DNA of 64,000 nucleotides from Chromera velia. Taxonomy: Eukaryota > Sar > Chromeraceae. Shown here one piece after another: positions 33,764 through 44,393 of the stretch. The translations under genes were made by a program, and so were the position numbers. Position 1 is the first letter of the stretch, and each line of letters starts with the position of its first letter. The stretch is from the NCBI GenBank assembly GCA_018398765.1, contig JAHBMJ010005923.1, forward strand, positions 35,131 to 99,130, given 5' to 3'. The notes beneath the pieces were generated by a model that had not been told where the DNA came from, searched no databases, and worked only from the letters and a program-made list of their open reading frames with translations.

Positions 33764-35419
33764 TGCTGTGAGACTTTGTGTACGCGCGTACGTGCATATG
33801 TGTATGTGTGGGTACATTTGTTCACTCATTTGCAGGTGTCCGCCTCCCTACGACGAGGATGCTACGTGTCGATTCTGAACATCATCAGAGGGGAGGCAGA
33901 CCCTACTCAGGTCGGGTGCAGGAATGCAGGCTCGTTCGTGCTTTCTTGTTTGGAAGTGGACTCGTTCCTTGCTGACATGTGGGTGTGCATTCAATTATTC
34001 GAGAGGCGAGCTGACCAGGGGTGATAGAGAGGCTTTGAACGAGCGACTGTCTGACAAAACGAAAAGATGCTCCGCCCTCCCCCTTTCCACGCATTGCTCT
34101 TTCTCTCTCTGCCCACACTTGTCAGTCATCTTCCCACACACCCCTCTCTGCCTGTGCCTGTGTATGTGCCTGTGCAGGTCCACAAAAGCCTTCAACGAAT
34201 CAGGGAGAGGCGACTCGCGTCCTTCATTAAGTGGGGTCCTGCCTCCATTCAGGTATGTGGGGAGGGATCCGTGTATCTATCTGTATGTGTGTGGATCTAC
34301 GTATGTGTGTATGTAGGGATCCGTGTATCGGTATGTGTGTTGATCTGCGTATGTGACAGTCTCTGACTGTCTGCGTGTAAGCCGCTGGATGCTGAGAAGA
34401 AGTCGAGTGTTTGAAAACCGTCCCCCCCCCCCGCACCTCCCTTCTCGCAGCGAGGGTCCACACCCATTGTGTGTCGAGCTTTCTGGGAGATGCTTTCTTT
34501 CTTTCACTCACGCGTGCGTCACAACTCACAGATGTCCCCGTCCATATGCTTAGAGCTATCAGACAGACGGGTGTGTGCTTGGTTGCATGTCTTCGTCATG
34601 CAGGTCGCAATCGCGAAACAGTCTCCGTATGTGCACCAACCGCACAAAGTCTCGGGGCTCACTATGGCGAATCATACCGCAATTCAGACGGTGAGGCAGC
34701 ATTGTGCGTGGAGCTAGTAGGGCTCGGCTAATTTGCTCTGACTGCCTTTGTGCTTTTTCGAAGCGTCCGAAGCTGTATCGCCTTTCCAGTTGACCATCAG
34801 TCCTGTCTTGCGCTTCTTTCCTCTTTCTCCCCTTTTTGTTCTTCGACCTTTTTGCCTACTGTAAAATTTCCTCTCCACGTCTGCATGCAGTTGTTCGATC
34901 GTTGTGTGAAGCAACACGACCTCCTCAGACGCCGGAACGCCTTCTTGGACAATTACAGGAAACAGCCGATATTCGCAGACAGCCTCGACGAGTTTGATGA
35001 CTCAAGGTAGGCAAGAATATTTACGATGGCGCCAAGAATATTCTTGGCTGCATGTGTATTCGCAGACAGCCGTCACGAGTTTGATGACTCAAGGTAGATA
35101 GGTAGGTGAATGGGGGGATGGAGAGATGTGAGCAAGAAGGCACTCTCTCAGTCTTTGAGCAGTGCTGCGTTCATCGGTTGAACGTTTCTCTTTGGCGAAG
35201 GAACTGCTGGACAGATACGTGCAAACGTACACCCTTCGATCTTCTGACCCGTTTCACTGGACTGCTTCCGTGTGTGCTTGCTGCAGGGAGGTGACTGTGT
35301 CCCTGATCGATGAGTACAAGGCGGCGGAAAGGGAGGACTACATCGCCTGGGGGGAGGGGGACGATGAGGGATTGGATGCTGCAGAGGGGGGAGCGGCTGC
35401 TGGAGGGGGAGGGCGGTGA
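30889..35419 (+). CDS. TUBG: Gamma-tubulin
   Basis: The GTP-binding tubulin that nucleates microtubules at centrosome or basal-body-like centres in the gamma-tubulin complex. Eleven exons: 30889-31122, 31327-31515, 31835-31890, 32080-32287, 32941-33041, 33393-33513, 33836-33910, 34178-34252, 34604-34690, 34891-35006 and 35287-35419, total 464 aa with every phase consistent. Features include [18 protein letters not shown] at the start, [27 protein letters not shown], the nucleotide loop [14 protein letters not shown] (from residue 142), [32 protein letters not shown] and SLIDEY...YIAWGEG. The length fits the family (about 450-475). A short Gly/Ala-rich tail ends the protein. Introns carry a TTTC tract and copies of exon edges (see findings). 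Confidence 0.97.
32384..32568 (+). repeat. (TTTC)n tract in gamma-tubulin intron 4
   Basis: About 185 bp of CTTT tetramers with a few interruptions. The Phe/Leu/Ser and Lys/Glu ORFs across it are artefacts. Confidence 0.95.
32704..32964 (+). repeat. 103-bp tandem repeat carrying the exon 5 acceptor and exon head
   Basis: Units start at 32704, 32807 and 32910. Each has CCCCAAATGACTG(C/A)CTGCAG followed by the first 24 nt of exon 5 (GTCTCCAC...GGCTCC). In the third unit this is the real acceptor and exon 5 continues. In the first two it is followed by a 44-nt A/T-rich hairpin (CGTTTATTTTTATAC ... GTATGAAAATAAACG, 14 of 15 paired). Confidence 0.95.
33712..33765 (+). repeat. TG then GA microsatellite in gamma-tubulin intron 6
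   Basis: (GT)n of about 32 bases followed by (GA)n of about 20, the same TG/GA arrangement as at 17440. Confidence 0.9.
34970..35098 (+). repeat. Duplicated 3' edge of gamma-tubulin exon 10 with its donor
   Basis: The last 37 nt of exon 10 plus GTAG (34970-35010) reappear at 35059-35099 with two or three differences, 89 bp downstream in intron 10. The copy keeps an intact donor (CTCAAG/GTAGAT). Confidence 0.9.
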
Positions 35420-36791
35420 GGGGAGAATACGGGATGAAGCTGCAAGGGGGGACAGCTTATTAGTTCCTTTCTGTCTCTCTCCGGCTTGATTGATGTCTTG
35501 CCCCTCCATCGGTAGAGCTCGTGCATTGTAGAGGTCCTTCGTGTTGGCGGTATCGCCTCTCAAATGCTCTTCATCAAGGAGAGGAGAGCGGCAAACACCG
35601 AGAAGAGCACAGTGGGACTCGTTTCTGCCTTTCTGCGATCGAACGATTGGCTGGATAATTGGCTTTGTCATCGCACAGTGAGCTAAACAGTGGAAGTTCA
35701 AATTATAGAAAAGAGTATGTATATGCGTGACACTGCGTGTGAATATTATGTATATGCATATGAAGTTTTGTAAATAAGAAGACTGCTAGGAAGACTAGTT
35801 AGAAAGCTAGTAAGAAAGACTGTATTCTATAGACTGCTGCTGACTACATAAAAAAATTCATATAAAAAATTTACGCCGGCGGTTTGTTGATTAAAATTCT
35901 TAACAGTTTGGTTAGTGACTTACCTGCTTATTAATGGTTAACTTGTATATTTATTAACGAAGTCAATCTACCCTATAAGTTATGTTACTTATGTACGGTT
36001 ATGTATACTAAGGTTTGCGCTAATTTCACCGCTCATTATGATGATGATGATACTATAGTGATGATCATGATGTGACTTAACCCTCTAGTCATCGTGTTCT
36101 AATGACATTGTCAAAAGGTATGAAATAAATGCTGCTTTCATCGGTTTTAAGGAGGAGTATTGCTTCACTCTACCGTCTACGCATTCGGTTCTGCTGGACC
36201 GTTCGGTTTCTCATACACACAACAAACATGAATGCACAAATTCGCTGCATGCATGAACTGTCGATCTCAAACGCTCGGCATAGGCGCGCAACTGCATGCG
36301 GCATGTGCGCGCGATGGCGATTCACAAAACCCCTACCCGGCCTACCGTACTGATATTACCATGAGTGCGCTTTTCCATTCAACACTGCAAAATTTAACAT
36401 ACGGACTCCACGTATCATTCAACAATACTATACGCCTCTGCCCTTAGCAAACCCACTAGCTTGCAGAACATGGATCCTCTGATGGCTTATTCTCACAATC
36501 ATGCACCCCCCTGAGGCGACACATTCGGGGAGTCTCACAGCAATCAAATACAGAATCATGCAGTCAATTCATGACATAAAGGCAAGCAAAGGCAAGCAAC
36601 AGACAAAACGAGCACGAGCGGGCATTTTCAGAATATATGCAATATTATATTATTCCGCAACCAAATTTTGATTATGAGTACGAATTAATTACACAATCCT
36701 ATAAACATGCAGAAAATCATGGAGACGCTCTATTTTTCACCCCCCATTCTTGCTTCAATCTTTCGCAATCTTTCAGTCTCTTCAGTTTGGT
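35420..36791. other. Intergenic with AT-rich island
   Basis: The gamma-tubulin 3' flank, then an AT-rich patch at about 35700-36130, then sequence with no supported gene. A minus-strand terminal exon begins at 36955. Confidence 0.6.
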
Positions 36792-37001
36792 TCAGTCGCT
36801 GTAGCTAGAGTATCCGCTGTAGCTATCACTGCTGCTACTAGCAGAGGAGTCGCTGCGGGAGCGGGCAGTACTTGCGTGACGCTTCTTCATCGCTGCTCTG
36901 TTCGCTTCATCGTCGGAGCTGCTATCTGAAGAGCTGGACAAGTCAGAGTCGCTGCATGCTTCGTCAAAACAAAGAGCGAAAAGGGCAACTCGTAAGGGCA
37001 T
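36792..37001 (-). CDS. Ser/Asp-rich short ORF or terminal exon
   Basis: A minus-strand frame ending in TGA. The tail (from about residue 16) is Ser/Asp/Arg-rich (SSSSDSSSDDE, then SRSDSSASSSSDSYSGYSSYSD). An acceptor-like GCATGCAG lies at 36961-36954, exactly where unique sequence gives way to the family A tandem repeat. It is therefore either a 69-aa ORF starting at the ATG at 37001 inside the repeat, or the last exon of a gene whose upstream part lies in or beyond the repeats. Composition resembles RS/SD-rich nuclear proteins, but no domain is present. Confidence 0.3.
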   Translation of the reverse strand: MPLRVALFALCFDEACSDSDLSSSSDSSSDDEANRAAMKKRHASTARSRSDSSASSSSDSYSGYSSYSD

Positions 37002-38050
37002 GCTTTACAGGATTCCATCATCAATCAACCGAAGCTGCATTTCAGGAACCCACACCACCCGATGCGAACATAAAACAGAAAACACAAGTCAATCTGAACG
37101 ATCAACCAGCTATGTATCTGTGTGACTTACTTGGATCTCCACCCCATCGATGTGTTCAGCAGATCCATCCACGACCGATCGAGCATCTGCACGCACGCAT
37201 GCAATCCACACAAGCCTTGCAAACCCTCTCACTCAAAGATGACTCGGCCAAGCAGATTCGAGCTTTCACGCCAACATAATCAGCAACCCCAACCTTTCAC
37301 GCCTGTATGCTTCGCCAAAACAAAGAGCGAAAAGGGCAACTCGCAAGGGCATGCTTTACAGGATTCCATCATCAATCAACCGAAGCTGCATTTCAGGAAC
37401 CCCCACCACCCGATGCGAACACAAAACACAAAACACAAGTCAATCTGAACGATCAACCAGCTATGTTTCTGTGTGGCTTACTTAGATCTCGACTCCATCG
37501 ACGTCGTCCCCCCTCAGCGCCCCTCAGGTCCCATTGAAGATCTCTAAAGAAGAACACCATCACCGAAGGGATTCCTCACACACAGAGAACTGCACATGCC
37601 TCCCCGGTGACTTGCGTCCAGCACCCAGAAGAGAATAACTTCAGCTCAGCAGATCCATCCACGTCCGATCGAGCATCTGCACGCACGCATTCAATCACAC
37701 ACACAAGCCTTGCAAACCCTCTCACTCAAAGATGACTCGGCCAAGCAAATTCGAGCTTTCGCGCCGACATAATCAGCAACCCCAACCTTTCACGCCTGTA
37801 TGCTTCGCCAAAACAAAGAGCGAAAAGGGCAACTCGCAAGGGCATGTTTTACAGGATTCCATCATCAATCAACCGAAGCTGCATTTCAGGAACCCCCACC
37901 ACCCAATACGAACACAAAACACAAAACACAAGTCAATCTGAACGATCAACCAGCTATGTGTCTGTGTGACTTACTTGGATCTCGACTCCATCGACGTCGT
38001 CCCCCCTCAGGTTCCGTTGAAGATCTCTAAAGAAGACTACCATCACCGAA
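36955..38050. repeat. Tandem repeat family A, three copies
   Basis: Copies begin at about 36956, 37307 and 37800 with GCTTCG(T/C)CAAAACAAAGAGC, periods about 350 and 493. The middle copy has an extra 140 bp (37500-37640). All share CCACCACCCGATGCGAACA and TGTGTGACTTACTTGGATCTC. The reverse strand of the latter is a perfect donor-like CAA/GTAAGTCACACAG. Confidence 0.85.
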
Positions 38051-41000
38051 GGGATTCCTGCCAGAGCGCTGTGTGACTTACTTGAAAGTAAAGTCCGTAA
38101 CAGTTCAAGAGATTGATTGAAGTAGACCGGCAAGCGGAGGGCCTTCCTTCGAACCCACGCCGCCAGGAGAGAGCCAGCCAGATTCTAGAAGCCCGATCGA
38201 AGAACAAACCGACCTGCACGCATTCACACGAGTACGCAAGCGCAAGACTTGCATACCTCCCAACGCCGTTGAGTCTACACTTCCAGGAGTTGTAATGACT
38301 TTGCACAAACAACAGGTTGTGCACACGCACCCACAAATGCGTGCCTCGACTCCGTTGAGTCTACACTTCCAGGAATTGAGTCAGTCAAGTACGTTAAGAA
38401 AAAACCAGAGGTAACTCGCACGGGCATGTGGACGTGCCTTTGCAAATCCCACCAGCCTAAAGCTGTCAGAGGGAAAAAACCACCCGATGCGAACACAAAC
38501 GCCTGCCAGAACGCTGTGTGACTTACTTGAAAGTAAAGTCCACAACAGTTCAAGAGATTGATTGAAGTGGACCGGCAAGGGGTCGGAGGACCTTCCTTCG
38601 AACCCACGCCGCCAGGAGAGAGCCAGCCAGATTCTAGAAGCCCAATCGAAGAACAAACCGACCTGCACGCATTCACATGTGTACGCAGGCGCAAGACTTG
38701 CATACCTCCCAACGCCGTTGAGTCTACACTTCCAGGAGTTGTAATGACTTTGCACAAACAACCCGTTGTGCATACGCACCCACAAATGCGTGCCTCGACT
38801 CCATTGAGTCTACACTTCCAAGAATCGAATCAGTCAAGCATGTTGAGAAAAAACCAGAGGTAACTCGCACGGGCATGTGGACGTGCCTTTACAAATCCCA
38901 CCAGCCTAAAGCTGCCAGAGGGAAAAAACCACCCAATGCGAACACAAACGCCTGCCAGAGCGCTATGGGACTTACTTGAATGTAAAGTCCGTAACGGTTC
39001 AAGAGATTGATTGAAGTAGACCGGCAAGCGGAGGGCCTTCCTTCGAACCCACGCCGCCAGGAGAGAGCCAGCCAGATTCCAGAAGCCCGATCGAAGAACA
39101 AACCGACCTGCACGCATTCACACGAGTACGCAAGCGCAAGACTTGCATACCTCCCAACGCCGTTGAGTCTACACTTCCAGGAGTTGTAATGACTTTGCAC
39201 AAACAACACGTTGTGCAGACGCACCCACAAATGCGTGCCTCGACTCCGTTGAGTCTACACTTCCAGGAATTGAGTCAGTCAAGTACGTTGAGAAAAAACT
39301 AGAGGTAACTCGCACGGGCATGTGGACGTGCCTTTGCAAATCCCACCAGCCTAAAGCTGTCAGAGGGAAAAAACCACCCGATGCGAACACAAACGCCTGC
39401 CAGAACGCTGTGTGACTTACTTGAAAGTAAAGTTCATAACAGTTCAAGAGATTGATTGAAGTGGACCGGCAAGGGGTCGGAGGGCCTTCCTTCGAACCCA
39501 CGCCGCCAGGAGAGAGCCAACCAGATTCCAGAAGCCCAATCGAAGAACAAACCGACCTGCACGCATTCACATGTGTACGCAGGCGTAAGCCTTGCATACC
39601 TCCCAACGCCGTTGAGTCTACACTTCCAGGAGTTGTAATGACTTTGCACAAACAACACGTTGTGCATACTCACCCACAAATGCGTGCCTCGACTCCGTTG
39701 AGTCTACACTTCCAAGAATCGAATCAGTCAAGCATGTTGAGAAAAAACCAGAGGTAACTCGCACGGGCATGTGGACGTGCCTTTACAAATCCTACCAGCC
39801 TAAAGCTGCCAGAGGGAAAAAACCACCCGATGCGAACACAAACGCCTGCCAGAGCGCTGTGGGACTTACTTGAATGTAAAGTCCGTAACGGTTCAAGAGA
39901 TTGCATGAAGTAGACCGGCAAGGGGTCGGAGGGCCTTCCTTTGAACCCACGCCGCCAGGAGAGAGCCAGCCAGATTCCAGAAGCCCAATCGAAGAACAAA
40001 CCGACCTGCACGCATTCACACGTGTACGCAGGCGCAAGACTTGCATACCTCTCAACGCCATTGAGTCTACATTTCCAGGAGTTGTAATGACTTTGCACAA
40101 ACAACAGGTTGTGCACACGCACCTACAAATGCGTGCCTCGACTCCGTTGAGTCTACACTTCCAAGAATCGAGTCAGTCAAGCACGTTGAGAAAAAACCAG
40201 AGGTAACTCGCACGGGCATGTGGACATGCCTTTACAAATCCCACTAGCCTAAAGCTGCCAGAGGGAAAAAACCACCCAATGCGAACACAAACGCCTGCCA
40301 GAGCGCTGTGTGACTTACTTGAATGTAAAGTCCGTAACGGTTCAAGAGATTGCATGAAGTGGACCGGCAAGCGGAGGGCCTTCCTTCGAACCCACGCCGC
40401 CAGGAGAGAGCCAGCCAGATTCCAGAAGCCCGATCGAAGAACAAACCGACCTGCACGCATTCACACGAGTATGCAGGCGCAAGACTTGCATACCTCCCAA
40501 CGCCGTTGAGTCTACACTTCCAGGAGTTATAATGACTTTGCACAAACAACAGGTTGTGCACACGCACCCACAAATGCGTGCCTCGACTCCGTTGAGTCTA
40601 CACTTCCAGGAATCGAGTCAGTCAAGTACGTTAAGAAAAAACCAGAGGTAGCTCGCACGGGTATGTGGACGTGCCTTTGCAAATCCTACCAGCCTAAAGC
40701 TGTCAGAAGGAAAAAACCATCCGATGCGAACACAAACGCCTGCCAGAGCGCTGTGTGACTTACTTGAAAGTAAAGTCCATAACAGTTCAAGAGATTGATT
40801 GAAGTGGACCGGCAAGGGGTCGGAGGGCCTTCCTTCGAACCCATGCTGCCAGGAGAGAGCCAGCCAGATTCCAGAAGCCCAATCGAAGAACAAACCGACC
40901 TGCACGCATTCACATGTGTACGCAGGCGCAAGACTTGCATACCTCCCAACGCCGTTGAGTCTACACTTCCAGGAGTTGTAATGACTTTGCATAAACAACA

Positions 41001-41283
41001 GGTTGTGCACACGCACCCACAAATGCGTGCCTCGACTCCGTTGAGTCTACACTTCCAAGAATCGAGTCAGTCAAGCACGTTGAGAAAAAACCAGAGGTAC
41101 CTCGCACGGGCATGTGGACGTGCCTTTACAAATCCCACCAGCCTAAAGCTGCCAGAGGGAAAAAACCACCCAATGCGGACATAAACGCCTGCCAGAGCGC
41201 TGTGGGACTTACTTGAATGTAAAGTCCGTAACGGTTCAAGAGATTACATGAAGTGCACCGGCAAGCGGAGGGCCTTCCTTCGG
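38051..41283. repeat. Tandem satellite family B, 445/449-bp units, seven copies plus a partial
   Basis: Units start at about 38057, 38502, 38951, 39396, 39845, 40294, 40739 and 41188 (truncated). Lengths are 445, 449, 445, 449, 449, 445 and 449. The 4-bp difference comes from CAAGCGGAGG versus CAAGGGGTCGGAGG. Each unit contains a half-repeat of TTGAGTCTACACTTCCA. The 4-bp indel shifts every frame, so the ORFs on both strands are not under coding constraint. It shares GATGCGAACACAAA and GTGACTTACTTG with family A, so the two are related. Confidence 0.95.
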
Positions 41284-41350
41284 TTTGGTTTGTTCTTTCA
41301 CCTGATCACCAAGCGAAGTCCAGAGCGACTTTAATTTTCTTAATATCAAA

Positions 41351-43712
41351 TGCACAGACTGTCAATGATTGAGAAGAAAAATCCCGGAAGACTTTAAGAG
41401 CTGAATGGTTTGCGTTTTCAGACGAGAGAAAGAAGTTCCTTTGAGAATTGGTTCTAATAAGGAATCATGGGGAAAAGACTGGCCTTAATTTTGAATCCCG
41501 GAAACCAGCTGTATGCACAGTGACGATCATGATCAGACCCGCGCGAGAAGAATCCGGGGCTCTCTGTATTTTCTGCAACCGTTGGGATAAATCAAGAGGG
41601 AGGGACAATCAAATGGGATATAGAGAGATGCTTTGGGATGCTTCATCCGGGCACCCAAAACGCGGAAAGCAGCTGCTGAAATTGGTATTGCATATGACTG
41701 CATGTGACATCATACTGAAAGACGCATACACGTTTTGATCGGCTTTGCACGCGACATACAATCATGTGCCCACCGTTTTTGCTTGCGGTCACTCGTAGGA
41801 GAAGAATTGCGAGGGATATACCTTTGACAACACGCCGCCTCCCATGCAGAAACGTTGCAGCTGCCTCCATCAGACCTGCAGTGACATGCAGGATCGAAGA
41901 AAGAGACGGACCAGAAGCCAGAATGAGCGAAGGCAAGCTAGAGACGCATATATCTGCACGAACATACATCGACAGCCCTATAACGTACAGCATGGCTAAC
42001 TTTCCAAGGTCATGCAGCGACAGGCCCCCACGTCTGTGTGTCGATCGATCTCTCATGCATGTAGGAGTCGATCTGGCCTCTCAATGGGACTAGGTCCCAG
42101 AGATCAGATGGCTCCTTGTCTGGGGGTTGCCTCACGCTATCCGCCCTACTGCACGTAAACCTGTCGGATCATCTGCACGCACAACTTGCTCTGCGAGTCT
42201 GAGGGCCTGGCACGGCCAAGCTCCTAACCTGAAACTGTACATGACCCTCAATACTCCAAAGAACAGAGAGAAGAACGCCTAGTGTGCCTTGAAAAAAGTT
42301 CAGCTCGCATTGAAGGCATTCAGCGGCATCTGACTGCGCGCCCATGAAAGCAGCCCTTCTCTCTAGAAAGTGTAGCCATTCCACACGTGCACAGACTGTT
42401 GATGATTGAGAAGAAAAATTCCGGAAGACTTCAAGAGCTGAATGGTTTGCCTTTTCAGATGAGAGAAAGAAGTTCCTTTGAGAATTGGTTCTAATAAGGA
42501 ATCATGGGGAAAAGACTGGCCTTAATTTTGAATCCCGGAAACCAGCTGCATGCACAGTGACGATCATGATCAGACCCGCGCGAGAAGAATCCGGGGCTCT
42601 CTGTGTTTTCTGCAACCGTTGGGATGAATCAAGAGGGAGGGACAATCCTAGAGACAATCAAATGGGATACAGATCGAGAGATGCTTTAGGATGCTTCGTC
42701 CGTGCACCCAAAACGCGGAAAGCAGCTGCTGAAATTGGTATTGCATATGACCGCATATGGCATCATACTGAAAGACGCATACGCATTTTGATCGGCTTTG
42801 CACGCAACACATAAACATGTGCCCACTTACCGTTTTCGCTTGCGGTCATTCATTGGAGAAGAATTGCGAGGGATATACCTTTGACAACATGCCGCCTCCC
42901 ATGCAGAAACGTTGCAGCTGCCTCCATCAGACCTGCAGTGACATGCAGGATCGAAGAAAGAGACGGACCAGAAGCCAGAATGAGCAAAGGCAAGCTAAAG
43001 ATGCGTATATCTGTACGAACATACATCGACAGCCCTACAACGTACAGGATGGCTAACTTTCCAAGGTCATGCAGCAACAGGCCCCCAGGTCTGTGTGTCG
43101 ATCGATCTCTCATGCATGTAGGAGTCGATCTGGCCTCTCAATGGGACTAGGTCCCAGAGATCAGATGGCTCCTTGCCTGGGGGTTGCCTCACGCCATCTG
43201 CCCCACTGCACGTGAACCTGTCGGATCATCTGCACGCACAACTTGCTCTGCGAGTCTGAGGGCCTGGCACGGCCAAGCTCCTAACCTGAAACTGTACATG
43301 ACCCTCAATACTCCAAAGAACAGAGAGAAGAACACCTAGTGTGCCTCGAAAAAAGTTCACCTCGCATTGAAGGCATTCGGCGGCATCTGACTGCGCGCCC
43401 ACAAAGGCGGCGCTTCTCCCTAGAAAGTGTAGCCATTCCACACGTACACAAACTGTCGATGATTGAGAAGAAAAATCCCGGAAGACTTCAAGAGCTGAAT
43501 GGTTTGCGTTTTCAGACGAGAGAAAGAAGTTCCTTTGAGAATTGGTTCTAATAAGGAATCATGGGGAAAAGACTGGCCTTAATTTTGAATCCCGGAAACC
43601 AGCTGCATGCACAGTGACGATCATGATCAGACCCGCGCGAGAAGAATCCGGGGCTCTCTGTGTTTTCTGCAACCGTTGGGATGAATCAAGAGGGAGGGAC
43701 AATCAAGTGGGA
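41351..43712 (+). repeat. Tandem repeat family C, 1.04-1.06-kb units carrying Gag-like sequence
   Basis: Units start at 41351, 42388 and 43445 (periods 1037 and 1057). The third is cut at about 43712, where it runs straight into the Ty3/gypsy coding region. The first about 350 bp of each unit encode the same Gag-like stretch (EEKSRKTSRAEWFAF, then GALCVFCNRWDESRGRDN) with TGA in the same frame. The remaining 700 bp are non-coding. The units may be amplified retrotransposon fragments. Confidence 0.85.
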
Positions 43713-43742
43713 TATAGATGGAAGAGGCTTTGGCTTCGGTGA

Positions 43743-44393
43743 CAGAAGACGTGCATGGTCTCCCTCTTTCGGCGGGTCGCCTCAACCTCAGCCGAGTGGA
43801 CATCAACCAGCGCGCAAAGCTGGATCGAGATGGGTAGCTGGGGTAAGGACGATCAGAGGCCGAATTTTCAAACCGACCTGACGGTACGTTATGAAGTTGA
43901 GGAAGATAAAAAGCAGAGAACAGATGAAGAATTGAGTGAGGAAGAGGATGATGAGGATGATTCGTTTGAGACTGGTTTTGTCTATCACGGTACTGTCGCG
44001 GGTGCTCCAGTCAGAGTTTTGTATGACATTGGAGCTGATGATATTTTCATTGATAGTAAGTTTGCACACCTGCGTCAGTTTCATATTCGCAGGTTTGGGA
44101 CCCCGATGAGATGTAGGGTGGCCGTGAAGGAGCCCAGAGGACAAGAGGTCAGTGAGTATACACCTTCTGTTCCCCTTTGTATTCAAGGGTATCGAGAGAC
44201 AGTCGGTGCATTGCTGGCTGACTTGGACGACTATGATGTCATCTTGGGAAGAAAATGGAGTGATGTCCACCAACCAGAACTTGGTCATTGGTCTTGTTCT
44301 CTTCGTTTCTTCTTTAACGGCCAGGAAGTCATTATTTGGGGGGGTGCATGTAAAGAGAACCGACCTTGCCCTCCTGTCCTTTCTTCTGCGTAG
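43743..44393 (+). pseudogene. Ty3/gypsy retropepsin region
   Basis: The frame between TGA 43740 and TAG 44391. After an acidic linker comes a single-domain aspartic protease fold: catalytic motif LYDIGADDIFID (D-I-G instead of the usual D-S/T-G) and a second half with YDVILGRKW before HWSCSLRFFFNGQ. It is normally a dimer that matures Gag-Pol. It is in the same frame as pol, separated only by the TAG at 44391. Confidence 0.75.

Noticed and set aside
38043-41184. Dozens of ORFs of 60-160 codons on both strands of the satellite
   Set aside because: The 4-bp length difference between unit types shifts all frames, both strands are open, and no family features appear. They are repeat artefacts.
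38051-41283. Regularly spaced repeats as a CRISPR array
   Set aside because: Units are about 447 bp of near-identical sequence without unique spacers, in a eukaryotic genome.
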